The notes: a model not told the origin generated them from the sequence alone. A stretch of DNA of 64,000 bases from Candidatus Pseudobacter hemicellulosilyticus (GCA_029202545.1 CP119311.1:2480001-2544000), one strand, 5' to 3'. Positions 26,775 to 35,332 are shown, counted from the first letter of the stretch. Made by a program: numbers and translations.

Positions 26775-27377
26775 TCAAAAATTATTTAGTCTTTCTAAAT
26801 AGGCATAGATGTTTTTCCATAGTTTTACCTTTGGGTCGGCACGATACATTCTATTGATAGCTTTAATAGAATTCGTTTCAGTATAGATCGAGTATTCGTC
26901 TTCCACCGTGAAAGGTATATAGGTGTCATTCTCGTAGGTTGCATCATCAAAATAGGGCACCCCCATCTGGTGGTTTTTAAAAGTGGCAATAGATTTTTTT
27001 AGATTATTATCGGAGGAGAAACCCGCCGTATGAACCACGGGGAGTTGTTGCCTGGTGCTGACGACGGTTTTTTGTGCATAGCCATTGTCTGCCCATCCGT
27101 ACTGGCTTTGAGTAATCAATACTGCTTTTTCTATAATGGCATCTTGCCACTGCTTCACCGAGTAAAGCAACAGACGGAATCTGATACGCCCTTCCATTTC
27201 ACAGGTTTCCTTTCCAGCCTCACGCACCACTACCGATGAAAACACGATACACGGTTTGTGTTCTTGTGCAACGATATTAAAGTAACAATCAGTATCAGGT
27301 AAGGTGATCGGGTATTGTGAGCGAGGATCGCTGATGTTGTCTCCAAGCAGGGAGGAAGGACGGCTACAGGAAAGCAT
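26775..27377 (-). CDS. Hypothetical lipoprotein with disrupted start
   Basis: The frame from the ATG at 27377 gives 200 residues and begins MLSCSRP, directly at a lipobox. In the same frame upstream there is a hydrophobic stretch (FALLLALCFMLSC), but no ATG, GTG or TTG precedes it back to the nearest stop. The signal peptide has probably lost its start, or an indel lies near 27440. The body includes IRFRLLLYSVKQWQDAIIEK and YRADPKVKLWKNI. Function unknown. Confidence 0.5.
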   Translation of the reverse strand: MLSCSRPSSLLGDNISDPRSQYPITLPDTDCYFNIVAQEHKPCIVFSSVVVREAGKETCEMEGRIRFRLLLYSVKQWQDAIIEKAVLITQSQYGWADNGYAQKTVVSTRQQLPVVHTAGFSSDNNLKKSIATFKNHQMGVPYFDDATYENDTYIPFTVEDEYSIYTETNSIKAINRMYRADPKVKLWKNIYAYLERLNNF

Positions 27378-27648
27378 AAAGCAAAGCGCAAGTAATAAGG
27401 CAAAGGCTGGACGGGATAACGGTGTAATAGGTATAGTGATTAGTTTAACGTGCGCAAGATATTCCGTATGCCCCCAAACGTTCCCGACTGATGCAGTAAT
27501 TATTTAAAAACTATTTTTGAATCAATGCATGTATACTACGCAGTTATAAGTTGTCGTTGTTACACGGTCATGTTTTCCGTTGCTGACCGCGGGGCTGCCG
27601 GTTGCAAACCATCACAGCATTGGTGTAAGTGTTAATATATAGGACATA

Positions 27649-27688
27649 TATTTTTGTCCGTTCTGCAATATAATCAGTTGTACATTTG
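27649..27688 (+). promoter_or_regulatory. Candidate promoter region upstream of the lanthionine synthetase operon
   Basis: Two exact matches to TAnnTTTG are present, TATTTTTG at 27649-27656 and TACATTTG at 27681-27688. The first overlaps an inverted repeat GGACA...TGTCC at 27642-27659. The -33 elements are not well placed, so this is only suggestive. The gap 27378-28072 contains no gene I can support. Confidence 0.35.
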
Positions 27689-28072
27689 AGTTATCAATGG
27701 TTCACCTCTACAGGACCATTTTATTATATCCGTTTTCTTGGATATACACTTTTGTAATACCGTATACATGGTTGGCTGCAATGTAGCCAGGCACCGTGGG
27801 TGCCTCCTAACAAGCATTTGTTTTCCACATACAATTTAGATAGCTGTTTGGTTTCTATTCGATCTAACAGTGTCAAGGTTGGTAGTAGGGCTTCGGGTGA
27901 TCTGTCAGGATTTACCCGTAGACCTTGTCCATCGTGCCTTGCGGCACGATCCATCAACAATGGGAACAGGTTCCTTTTTGATAGCGGCAGGCCGACTGCG
28001 GGGGCGACCCTCTGCATCTTTCCCCCTGCAGGGTTTGCCCGTATTTTACTTGCACTTATAAACCTTATCTGC

Positions 28073-28660
28073 ATGAAACTCTATGATGTCTTGATTAAGA
28101 ATACCCGCAATTACATCGTCCTGCTGGTGTTGTTATCCGCACTGACATTCTTTTTTATTCGCTTCATGAAACGTCCTGTGGAACCGGATGATAAAATATC
28201 CTGGACTGTACGGTATTTACCCTACCTGCAATTTCAGGATACGGAAGGCAAGGTCGTACAAACGGTGGATTCCCTCGCTTCACCACGGACGCCCAATCTT
28301 TTACCTACACTGCTGTACTATTTCAATCCCAATAAGACCGATCAGCGGCAGGCAGCCCTGCAGCTATTGGACTCCCTCAAAGGAAGCCGTATGGTGCGCT
28401 TGTGGCTGATCGCTACCAGGGGGCAGGATGAGCTTCCGGATTTCCAACAACAACTGCCGCCATCCAGCCCGCACCAAGTGAGCGTGGTCTACGATTTTAA
28501 ACAGTCCAGGGATAAGGCATTCGCCATTCGTAAAAACCTGCCGTTCCTGGTGGTCTACGGGGAGGAAAAGCGTATTCGAGGCATCGACCATCTGCCTGTT
28601 ACGCAGGTCCGGCTGGATACGTTGCTGAAAGTAATGCCGCTGCCCGTGGTCAAGCAATAG
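28073..28660 (+). CDS. Membrane-anchored thioredoxin-fold-like protein without Cys
   Basis: I start at the ATG at 28073 (MKLYDVLIKNTRNYIVLLVL), giving 195 residues. One transmembrane segment (residues about 13-31) leaves the rest in the periplasm. The order of LLYYFNPNKTDQRQAALQLL, VVYDFKQSRDKAFAIR and LPFLVVYGEEKRIRGI follows a thioredoxin-like outline, but there is no CxxC and no Cys in the whole protein. It may be a non-catalytic partner of the CHTC protein that follows. It is the first gene of the synthetase operon. Confidence 0.65.
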   Translation: MKLYDVLIKNTRNYIVLLVLLSALTFFFIRFMKRPVEPDDKISWTVRYLPYLQFQDTEGKVVQTVDSLASPRTPNLLPTLLYYFNPNKTDQRQAALQLLDSLKGSRMVRLWLIATRGQDELPDFQQQLPPSSPHQVSVVYDFKQSRDKAFAIRKNLPFLVVYGEEKRIRGIDHLPVTQVRLDTLLKVMPLPVVKQ

Positions 28661-28721
28661 GCGCACAGGCACCCGCACTGATAGGAAAGCCCTGATTTTA
28701 TAACCGGGTTATCATAAGCTC

Positions 28722-29231
28722 ATGAAAAAATATCTACTATATATCGGCGCCGCACTGGTGGTAGCGGTCGTCTTGTCACTTACTTTTTGGCCGGCTACGC
28801 CCAGCTACGAAGGACTGCCACCGGGTATTGATCAGGTCCCCGCTGTTAAAATGCTTCAGGCCGATAGCCAGACCATAAAGGTGACGGATTATGTCAAAGG
28901 GGCACCGACGATATTTTTTTACTTCGACGAAGACTGCCATACCTGTCAGCAAGAAACCCAGTCCATCATTGATAGTATGCAGTATTTGAAAGAGGTACGT
29001 TTTTTCCTGCTGAGCCTCAATTCCCTGCCCAGGATAGAAAGATTTAAATCCCGCTATCATTTGGCAGATTATCCGAACGTGGTGGTCGGTAAAGATCATA
29101 CCTATAGCATTGCCAGCCTGTTTAAGCTCGATGGCATCCCGGCGATGGTGGTCTATGACCGGAAAGGACAGATTACAAAGATTTACGAAGGAGGAGCCAC
29201 CGCCACAGAATTATTAAAACAACTCAATTGA
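28722..29231 (+). CDS. Membrane-anchored TlpA-like thioredoxin with CHTC motif
   Basis: The 169-residue protein has an N-terminal anchor (LLYIGAALVVAVVLSLTF). A thioredoxin domain follows with FYFDEDCHTCQQETQSI (active site CHTC near residue 73) and the cis-Pro region LDGIPAMVVYD. The active site faces the periplasm, where it could reduce or isomerise thiols in the Cys-containing products of the operon. It lies 61 bases after the previous gene and 19 bases before the synthetase. Confidence 0.85.
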   Translation: MKKYLLYIGAALVVAVVLSLTFWPATPSYEGLPPGIDQVPAVKMLQADSQTIKVTDYVKGAPTIFFYFDEDCHTCQQETQSIIDSMQYLKEVRFFLLSLNSLPRIERFKSRYHLADYPNVVVGKDHTYSIASLFKLDGIPAMVVYDRKGQITKIYEGGATATELLKQLN

Positions 29232-29250
29232 CCGGTTAATCAATAGCCGT

Positions 29251-31890
29251 ATGGAAGAAGTATTACACAAAACGGAAGTCAATACAATGGTGCCTCCGCA
29301 AGACTATGGGGTGCTGTTAAAAGAGCAAGGTATCAGCTATGTCCCCGCAGACTATTATTACCAGGTGGGGACCATTGAAGGGATACAAGGGTGGATCTTG
29401 CATGTTTCCGTCATTCCTGCGCAAATGGAGGCATTGTTGACATTGCTGCTGCCTGTGCTGCAGCAATGCCGGGTGACTTTTAAGATCGTGCGAAATATTG
29501 AGGTACTGACCAAAATACAAGATGGAGATATGGGGGGGAAGAAAATCGGGAAATCCATTAAAATTTACCCGGGAAGCATCGACCTACTCCAAACCTTCGC
29601 TGCTCAGCTGGTCACTTTGACAGCGGCATTTCGCGGGCCAGCAGCCCTGACGGACTTTTATCTGGGAGGGTCTGTATATGCCCGCTTTGGCGCTTATAAT
29701 CCCATCGTGCAACAAGATCAGTATGGACAGGTCTACAACTGTATACAACATCCCAATGGGCAGCTGGTGGAGGATGTTCCCCACATGCCAGCGGCCATTC
29801 CCTGGGAAATGGAGATGCCTTTTGGGCGATTACCCGGTGCTGACCCACAGGCAGGCATTGATGCCATCAACCAATCCCTACAGATTACCGGCGTATTGAA
29901 AGAAGCGGTCAGAGGATCGGTGTTTGAAGGGTACTATACAACCACACAAGGAGAGGCCCCTATTCATTGCGTGGTCAAGCAGGGATGCCATGATGTGTGG
30001 GTGGATGAAATCGGCAAGGATATGACCGACCGAATGCTATGGCAGCAAAAGTTACATGACCTCTTGCAGCATAAGGTGAAGCTCCCGAAAGTATTAGGGG
30101 CTTTTACTTTGAACCGGGACCGATTCCTGATCCTGGAATTTATAGACGGGCGGCTGATGAAGGATGAACTGGCGGCGATCAACACCGACCAGGTGAGCTG
30201 GCCTTTTCTAAATATAGCCGCCAGGAAAAAGATATTGACGCTCCTGTTATCGGTGGCGGAGGTGGTGGCTCTGTTGCACCAGGAGGGCATTGTCCATCGG
30301 GACGTGACCCCCGGTAATTTTATCCTGTGTCCAGACCAAACCATCTGTTTGATAGATATTGAGCTGGCTTATTCCATTCCCTCCCAGGAACCAGCCGTGC
30401 CGTATAGAACGGGTACGGAAGGATTTCGGTCCGGCGAACAGCTGAAGAACATAACACCTACCCTGGCAGAAGATGTCTTTGCCTTGGGCGCGACGATTCT
30501 GTTTGCTGTGACGGGGTTTCACCCTACCAATTTTGATTATAAACAACCAGCTTCCTTTAGGGCCGCACTGACCCACATCATCCAGGATCAGTCCCTGGCG
30601 CAGTTGGTGGCCAGCTGTATGCACGTTGCGCCGGCCCGACGACCGGCTACCCGTGAGGTCATTACCGCCCTGCAGCATGTATACCATCAGCTGGAAGGAC
30701 CTGTTGCGGTGCCCTTCACCCTCGGGCTGCAGCCCGCAGGCTGGACAAAGAACAGTATCCGGGAAGTGATCCAAAAGGCGATAGACGGACTGGCAGCTTC
30801 CCCCACCACGATAGTAAAGGAGCTGTGGTGTGCGCCACAGCAAATGGAAGTCAATCAAATGCAGCCAATGGTAGCACCCTCGGTACGGTTCTACGATGGG
30901 ATCCTGGGGGTGATCCATGCCCTGGCAAGGGCAAAATCAGCAGGCTATGACCTGTCGGCAGTGATGCCCGCCATCTCAGCCGGTTGGCAATATGTAGTCA
31001 CTGCGCTGGAAAATACGCTCCCTCGCACCCCCGTAGGATTGCTCAGGGGCGCCGCAGGCGTAGCCTATACCCTGGCAGCCTGTTTTAAAGCCAGGCTAAT
31101 GGAACCAGACGATCACCTCCATACGCTGCTTACCCGTTGCCTGTCCCTGGACATAGCAGATCCTACACTCGGCCAGGGCCTGGCTGGTCAGGGGCTGGCA
31201 CTCCTGGCGATAAAACCCTGGGTGGCCCCGGGATTTTACCAGGACCGGTTACAACAGATCACTGCGCAGGTCATCAATGGGCAAGTGGAACCCGGTGTAT
31301 GGATGCAGGAAAACAAAGAGGATAAGATGATCCGCTATGACGGATGGTGGACGGGCAACGCGGGTATCATCGGCTTTTTATTGGAGTGCCCGCAAACCGA
31401 GCAGCCATCAGGTGTGGAGGCGATCTGCCAGGTAGCCATTGATCAGCTGTTAAAGAACACAGCCCCGCAACAGCAGCAAATGAAAGCGGTCGGCTTCGGG
31501 GAATGTTGGAGGATGGTGCAGTTTCGAGATGCCTATGTCGGCAGGGTCAAAGTGCTGGCGCTTGCCTACCAGCTGCTGAAAGATCAATACTACAAGCACA
31601 TGCTATTGGAAGCCGTCTTGGCACTGCCCCCAGGATATATTGGCGAAAATTTTTCTTTGGAGAATGGTACACCAGGCATCCTGCAATTATTGATAGACGG
31701 CTACCAGATAGATCGGACGCCAGTGCTGGCTGCCAGTATTCGCTCACAGCTCAATTATTTAATGGCCCTGAGACGTACACAAAATGAACACGCATATTGG
31801 GGCCATCATAAGCACCTGATATACCCAGGTCTGTATAATGGTACGGCCGGGGTGATTACGACCTTATTAAATTACGAATTGACCCTTTAA
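29251..31890 (+). CDS. Class III-type lanthionine synthetase (LanKC: lyase, kinase and LanC-like domains)
   Basis: The 879-residue length is typical for LanKC. Residues 1-180 resemble the phospho-Ser/Thr lyase region (GWILHVSVIP, FKIVRNIEVLTKI, KKIGKSIKIYP, YARFGAY). Residues about 220-490 are a protein kinase: VVKQG, the catalytic loop HRDVTPGNF, DIE in place of DFG, and PTLAEDVFALGATILFAVTG. Residues about 540-879 form a LanC-like alpha/alpha barrel with glycine turns LLRGAAGVAY, GWWTGNAGI, LENGTPGI and LYNGTAGVITTLL. The Cys/Cys/His zinc ligands of class I, II and IV cyclases are absent (WWTG and LENG at their places), as in class III enzymes. It should phosphorylate, eliminate and cyclise Ser/Thr with Cys in a substrate. 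The five Cys-containing small proteins directly downstream are the obvious substrates. Confidence 0.9.
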   Translation: MEEVLHKTEVNTMVPPQDYGVLLKEQGISYVPADYYYQVGTIEGIQGWILHVSVIPAQMEALLTLLLPVLQQCRVTFKIVRNIEVLTKIQDGDMGGKKIGKSIKIYPGSIDLLQTFAAQLVTLTAAFRGPAALTDFYLGGSVYARFGAYNPIVQQDQYGQVYNCIQHPNGQLVEDVPHMPAAIPWEMEMPFGRLPGADPQAGIDAINQSLQITGVLKEAVRGSVFEGYYTTTQGEAPIHCVVKQGCHDVWVDEIGKDMTDRMLWQQKLHDLLQHKVKLPKVLGAFTLNRDRFLILEFIDGRLMKDELAAINTDQVSWPFLNIAARKKILTLLLSVAEVVALLHQEGIVHRDVTPGNFILCPDQTICLIDIELAYSIPSQEPAVPYRTGTEGFRSGEQLKNITPTLAEDVFALGATILFAVTGFHPTNFDYKQPASFRAALTHIIQDQSLAQLVASCMHVAPARRPATREVITALQHVYHQLEGPVAVPFTLGLQPAGWTKNSIREVIQKAIDGLAASPTTIVKELWCAPQQMEVNQMQPMVAPSVRFYDGILGVIHALARAKSAGYDLSAVMPAISAGWQYVVTALENTLPRTPVGLLRGAAGVAYTLAACFKARLMEPDDHLHTLLTRCLSLDIADPTLGQGLAGQGLALLAIKPWVAPGFYQDRLQQITAQVINGQVEPGVWMQENKEDKMIRYDGWWTGNAGIIGFLLECPQTEQPSGVEAICQVAIDQLLKNTAPQQQQMKAVGFGECWRMVQFRDAYVGRVKVLALAYQLLKDQYYKHMLLEAVLALPPGYIGENFSLENGTPGILQLLIDGYQIDRTPVLAASIRSQLNYLMALRRTQNEHAYWGHHKHLIYPGLYNGTAGVITTLLNYELTL

Positions 31891-31937
31891 AATGTCAACG
31901 TTAAGCCTCTATATTATAAACCTTTAAATGAACCTGT

Positions 31938-32225
31938 ATGAGCCGATTATTATTGGGCATCACTGGCGCAATTGCTACCAGTTTTGCTGCGAATGCTGTA
32001 GTACCAGCATCCGTAAATGAAAAAAGGGATAGGACCACCGCTTCCGCCCTGTATGCCAGGCCGTCTGGAGGGGGGATTTGCATTCTGATTGTCAATATCT
32101 CCTGCGTGATCACTATTTGGCAAGTGGGGGTGTTTGGTGTGCAAGCCACTGTAACAAGCGGTAGCTCAACCTCCTATTTTATCTATGAAAACAATAGTTG
32201 TACGACGCCGGTGGTGTTTAATTGA
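31938..32225 (+). CDS. Candidate lanthionine synthetase substrate 1 (DUF6520-like small secreted protein)
   Basis: The 95-residue protein starts with a Sec-like signal (LLLGITGAIATSFAANA). It shares with the four next genes an ALYAR motif (38-42), a GVQATVTSG stretch and a C-terminal ENNSCTTPVVFN. Its Cys are at 48, 56 and 88. It follows the synthetase by 47 bases and must be in the same operon. Its signal differs most from the others, so it is an old member of the family. Small exported DUF6520-type proteins of Bacteroidota look similar; I infer the substrate role from context. Confidence 0.75.
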   Translation: MSRLLLGITGAIATSFAANAVVPASVNEKRDRTTASALYARPSGGGICILIVNISCVITIWQVGVFGVQATVTSGSSTSYFIYENNSCTTPVVFN

Positions 32226-32310
32226 GCTTCGCCGTCAGAAGGGGAATTACCCATATTTTGTGGGTTTCAGTTTCAAGTAATTATTTCCACTAACCTTTAA
32301 ACTAAAAGAT

Positions 32311-32589
32311 ATGAAGAAGACTATTTTATGGCCCACTTCAGCCATATTAGTAGGAGCGCTTTCCGGCTTTGCCAGTGATTCGCTAAAAATTAATCGTAGC
32401 AATGCAGGGCCTGCAACGGGATTGTGGGCAAGAATAGGAACCGTTTGTACTTTAATTTGTGGTTGTCCGAATGGTACTGTATTAATGACGGGAGTCGCTG
32501 GAGCTCAAGCTTTCATTTCAAGTGGTATGTCAACCGTGTACCCTCTTTATGAAAACGCTGCCTGTACTATCCCAGTCGTATTTAATTAA
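32311..32589 (+). CDS. Candidate lanthionine synthetase substrate 2
   Basis: The 92-residue protein starts MKKTILWPTSAILVGALSGF and has Cys at 46, 50, 52 and 85 (VCTLICGCPNG and AACTIPVVFN). The Ser/Thr-rich stretch between (about 54-75) offers dehydration sites. Its first 70 bases are nearly identical to those of the next two genes, and the upstream region contains the repeated ACCCAT-TTTTGT-GGGT box and ACTAAAAGAT just before ATG. See substrate 1 for the shared motifs. Confidence 0.75.
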   Translation: MKKTILWPTSAILVGALSGFASDSLKINRSNAGPATGLWARIGTVCTLICGCPNGTVLMTGVAGAQAFISSGMSTVYPLYENAACTIPVVFN

Positions 32590-32713
32590 CCTGGAAATAG
32601 AAATATCACTTTTCAAATATTAGTTTTTGAAATCCGATATTATGCTTTGGGATGCCCATTTTTTGTGAGTTGTGATTTTATGTACCAATTCCACTAATCT
32701 AAAACTAAAAGAT

Positions 32714-32998
32714 ATGAGGAAGACTATTTTATGGCCCACTTCAGCCATATTAGTGGGAGCGCTTTCCGGCTTTGTTAGTGATTCACCAGTGCTAAAACGT
32801 AGTGGTAATCCTAATGCAACAGCACTATACGCAAGAGCCAGTGGTTTTTGTTTCCTTATCTGTAATTGCCCGAGTATAGTATATTTTACAACGGGTGGTA
32901 TCGGAGTTCAAGCCACGATAACAAGCGACTCCGTCATTCCTACTGCTTACCCTCTTTGGGAAAATAATACTTGTACAGTTCCAGTCATGTTCCATTAG
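32714..32998 (+). CDS. Candidate lanthionine synthetase substrate 3
   Basis: I choose the ATG at 32714 because it aligns with the paralogues and follows the same ACTAAAAGAT sequence; a frame from 32672 is possible but unlikely. The 94-residue product has MRKTILWPTSAILVGALSGF, ALYAR and Cys at 46, 50, 52 and 87 (FCFLICNCPS, NNTCTVPVMFH). It differs from the others mainly between residues 42 and 82, the presumed core. Confidence 0.75.
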   Translation: MRKTILWPTSAILVGALSGFVSDSPVLKRSGNPNATALYARASGFCFLICNCPSIVYFTTGGIGVQATITSDSVIPTAYPLWENNTCTVPVMFH

Positions 32999-33110
32999 CA
33001 TGCAAATATCGCTTGTCAAATGTTAGTTTTAGAAATTTGATATAATGCTTGGGAATACCCATCTTTTGTCGGTTCCAGGTAATTATTCCCATTAACCTAA
33101 ACTAAAAGAT

Positions 33111-33392
33111 ATGAAGAAGATTATTTTATGGCCCACTTCAGCTTTATTAGTGGGAGCGCTTTCTGGCTTTGCCAGTGTTTCACCAGTGCTTAACAATAGC
33201 TACAAACCTCCTGCAGTAGCATTGTATGCACGATTAAACTTCGTGTGTGTGCTAATTTGTCCTTGCCCGAATGCGGCATTATTCATGACGGGTGTACCCG
33301 GCTTTCAAGCGACCATAACGAGCGGTACATTTCCTACTGTTTACCTTCTTTATGAAAACAATGTGTGTACTATTCCAGTCGTATTCAATTAA
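33111..33392 (+). CDS. Candidate lanthionine synthetase substrate 4
   Basis: The 93-residue protein has MKKIILWPTSALLVGALSGF, ALYAR and Cys at 46, 50, 52 and 86 (VCVLICPCPNA, NNVCTIPVVFN). The leader is almost unchanged from substrates 2 and 3 while the region after the signal is more diverse. It is preceded by the same intergenic repeat. Confidence 0.75.
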   Translation: MKKIILWPTSALLVGALSGFASVSPVLNNSYKPPAVALYARLNFVCVLICPCPNAALFMTGVPGFQATITSGTFPTVYLLYENNVCTIPVVFN

Positions 33393-33609
33393 CCAGGCAA
33401 AACCTTTTCATGAATAATAGTTGTTAGATTTTAGAATAATGATAACCAATGGCCGCAGGCAGGATTGTTTCAAAAGATGATTGAAAATACTTTTTTTCAT
33501 CGTAGCTACATGGATAAAACTGGATACCCAACCAGGGCTTGGGGCTTAGGGGAATCCGAAAACCTATTAACAGAGTAGGAATATTTTTTATTACATTAAA
33601 CCTTTTTTT

Positions 33610-33870
33610 ATGAACAGAATTTTTGGAGCATGTGCGGTGGTAGCCATCGCAGGCACAGCGTCAGCATTTTCACCCGCCTACGCCCCGGCAACAGCATTGT
33701 ATGCCAGGATAGGGACAGTTTGTACTTTATTGACTAATACTCCTAATGCGGCACTCTTTTTTACATCGGTCGCTGGTACCCAGGCTACCATCACAAGTAG
33801 TTCTGCTACCCCAGCAGTATATCTGATTTGGGAGAATAATGTTTGTAATGTTCCCGTAACATTTATCTAA
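33610..33870 (+). CDS. Candidate lanthionine synthetase substrate 5
   Basis: The 86-residue protein has a divergent signal (MNRIFGACAVVAIAGTASAF) but the same mature pattern: ALYARIGTVCTLL, TSVAGTQATITSS and ENNVCNVPVTFI. Only Cys38 and Cys79 remain in the mature part, so these two positions are the conserved pair of the family. The 217-base gap before it lacks the repeat box seen upstream of 2-4, and the gene ends at a terminator. Confidence 0.72.
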   Translation: MNRIFGACAVVAIAGTASAFSPAYAPATALYARIGTVCTLLTNTPNAALFFTSVAGTQATITSSSATPAVYLIWENNVCNVPVTFI

Positions 33871-33879
33871 ATGTTGATA

Positions 33880-33908
33880 AAGCTTAGGATGTATAACATC
33901 CTAAGCTT
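33880..33908. terminator. Bidirectional terminator between substrate and SusD genes
   Basis: AAGCTTAGGATG pairs with CATCCTAAGCTT (12 bp, short loop) and is followed by TT; it lies between convergent genes ending at 33870 and 33918. Confidence 0.85.
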
Positions 33909-33917
33909 TTCTGATTT

Positions 33918-35321
33918 CTAATATTGAGGGTTCTGCGTTAATAAGGAATTTGATTGTAGTTCACCAAGGGGGATGGGCAATATTTGCATATAACTGCGCC
34001 AGTTCGGTTTTAAGCCAGTGAGTTTTTCGTCCAACTTATTATTTCTTTTTAGATCAAAAAAGCGGTAGCCCCACTCGTAGAAAAACTCCCGTTGCCGTTC
34101 TGCTAACAGCACCCCGATACCTTGATCTACTGAAGTGATGGTGGTGTCTGCAAGGCCCGCTCGATGTCTGATCGTATTGATGTCCGCTGCTGCTCCCTCA
34201 AAATTATTTTGCCTGATCTTTGCCTCCGCGCGGTTCAAATATTGTTCGCTCAGTCGAAGCACAGTATAGAGTTCGGATTTAGGTCCATTGACTGCGTAAT
34301 TATTGACGCCGATTCGATATTTCTTTGCATAATAATACATTTTACCTTCATATTGTGTGCTATCAATCCAGGTGATCCATCTTTTATCTTCTGCTGAAAA
34401 TTGGTGTAGGAGGGTAGTGGTGAGGAAGGTATTGGGTATGGACTCCGGATATGGAATGGCGTTTGACGCTTCATATGTCATATTGAAGGGGTAGCGCGAT
34501 GTTGTCATGTCAAATTGTAGGATAGCCTCTTTACTACCAGGCGAAAATACATTGGTTAGGTTATCTTCCAGTCCTAAATCAGGAATGTTATTTAGTAGCG
34601 CACTCGCTTGCTGAATACATTTGTCATAGTTTCCCGTAGTGAGGTATATCCTGGAGAGCAGCGCTGAAATGGCAAAGTGATTCACCCTGGTTCTTGTACC
34701 GCGTGTGCTCTTATAGTCCAATGGCATCATCGTTTGGGCCTTTTCCAGATCAGCAGATATCCAGCCGTATATATCATTCACCTTATTTCTGGCTCTTTGG
34801 ATGTTGGATTCCCAGTCGATGTCGGTAATGTAAGGGACATCACTATAAAGACCGACAAGGTAATAGTAGAGCCAGGATCTCAGAAAGAGACATTCTGCCA
34901 GATACTTGTTTTTGAGATTTGTTGTCAGGCCAGTTGACCGATTGATCCCATCCACACAGGCATTGATATGATAAATGTGGGCGTAGATAAGCGCCCAAAT
35001 ACCGTTGAAATTCGATGTATTCGTTGAAGTAATGGTATTATTATAGTATGCTGTAACTGCGTTTCCCTGGATAACGGCGGACTCATCAGTATAAGAACTC
35101 AATACCCGTGTCAGAAATCCTGTTCCAAAACCATTTTCTCCTTGGATAGGATAGTAAATTTTACTGTAAATACCCGCCATGGCATATTCTCCGGTGGTGC
35201 TGTCTTTAAATATTTCTGTGGTGGTAATACTGTTGGCCGGAGCGGGTATTTCCACCATTTTTTCGCAAGCGCTAAAGATCGGAATGAGTATGATGGATAT
35301 TGCTATGATAATATTTTTCAT
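33918..35321 (-). CDS. RagB/SusD family outer-membrane lipoprotein of the island
   Basis: The 467-residue protein has a lipobox (IFSAC). SusD features include TPR-like helices (YLAECLFLRSWLYYYLVGLY), RLSEQYLNRAEAKIRQNNFE and the C-terminal ERQREFFYEWGYRFFDLKRN. It forms a pair with the adjoining SusC (11-base gap) and converges on the substrate gene cluster. It may bind a peptide rather than a glycan, given the neighbours, but this is inference. Confidence 0.93.
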   Translation of the reverse strand: MKNIIIAISIILIPIFSACEKMVEIPAPANSITTTEIFKDSTTGEYAMAGIYSKIYYPIQGENGFGTGFLTRVLSSYTDESAVIQGNAVTAYYNNTITSTNTSNFNGIWALIYAHIYHINACVDGINRSTGLTTNLKNKYLAECLFLRSWLYYYLVGLYSDVPYITDIDWESNIQRARNKVNDIYGWISADLEKAQTMMPLDYKSTRGTRTRVNHFAISALLSRIYLTTGNYDKCIQQASALLNNIPDLGLEDNLTNVFSPGSKEAILQFDMTTSRYPFNMTYEASNAIPYPESIPNTFLTTTLLHQFSAEDKRWITWIDSTQYEGKMYYYAKKYRIGVNNYAVNGPKSELYTVLRLSEQYLNRAEAKIRQNNFEGAAADINTIRHRAGLADTTITSVDQGIGVLLAERQREFFYEWGYRFFDLKRNNKLDEKLTGLKPNWRSYMQILPIPLGELQSNSLLTQNPQY

Positions 35322-35332
35322 TGTTGCGTGAT

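Larger units (their letters stand above)
32226..33110 (+). repeat. Duplicated intergenic unit upstream of substrate genes 2-4
   Basis: The gaps before genes 2, 3 and 4 share the box CCCAT-n-TTTTGT at 32250, 32655 and 33058, then TTCCACTAA- or TTCCCATTAA-type sequence and ACTAAAAGATATG. The gaps before 3 and 4 are alike over 100 bases (AAATATC-CTT-TCAAAT-TTAGTTTT...). Each unit of about 400 bases is therefore gene plus control region. CAnnTTTTG may be a variant -7 element, giving each copy its own promoter; in the first copy ACCCA and TGGGT make it a hairpin. Confidence 0.75.

Noticed and set aside
23960..28010. Shared word AGGCCGACTGCGGG near 23970 and 27990
   Set aside because: Only two short copies in different contexts; too little to call a repeat family.
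27800..28072. N-terminal extension of the first synthetase-operon gene
   Set aside because: The frame is open upstream of 28073 but the residues look non-coding, and a transmembrane anchor begins properly at the ATG at 28073.
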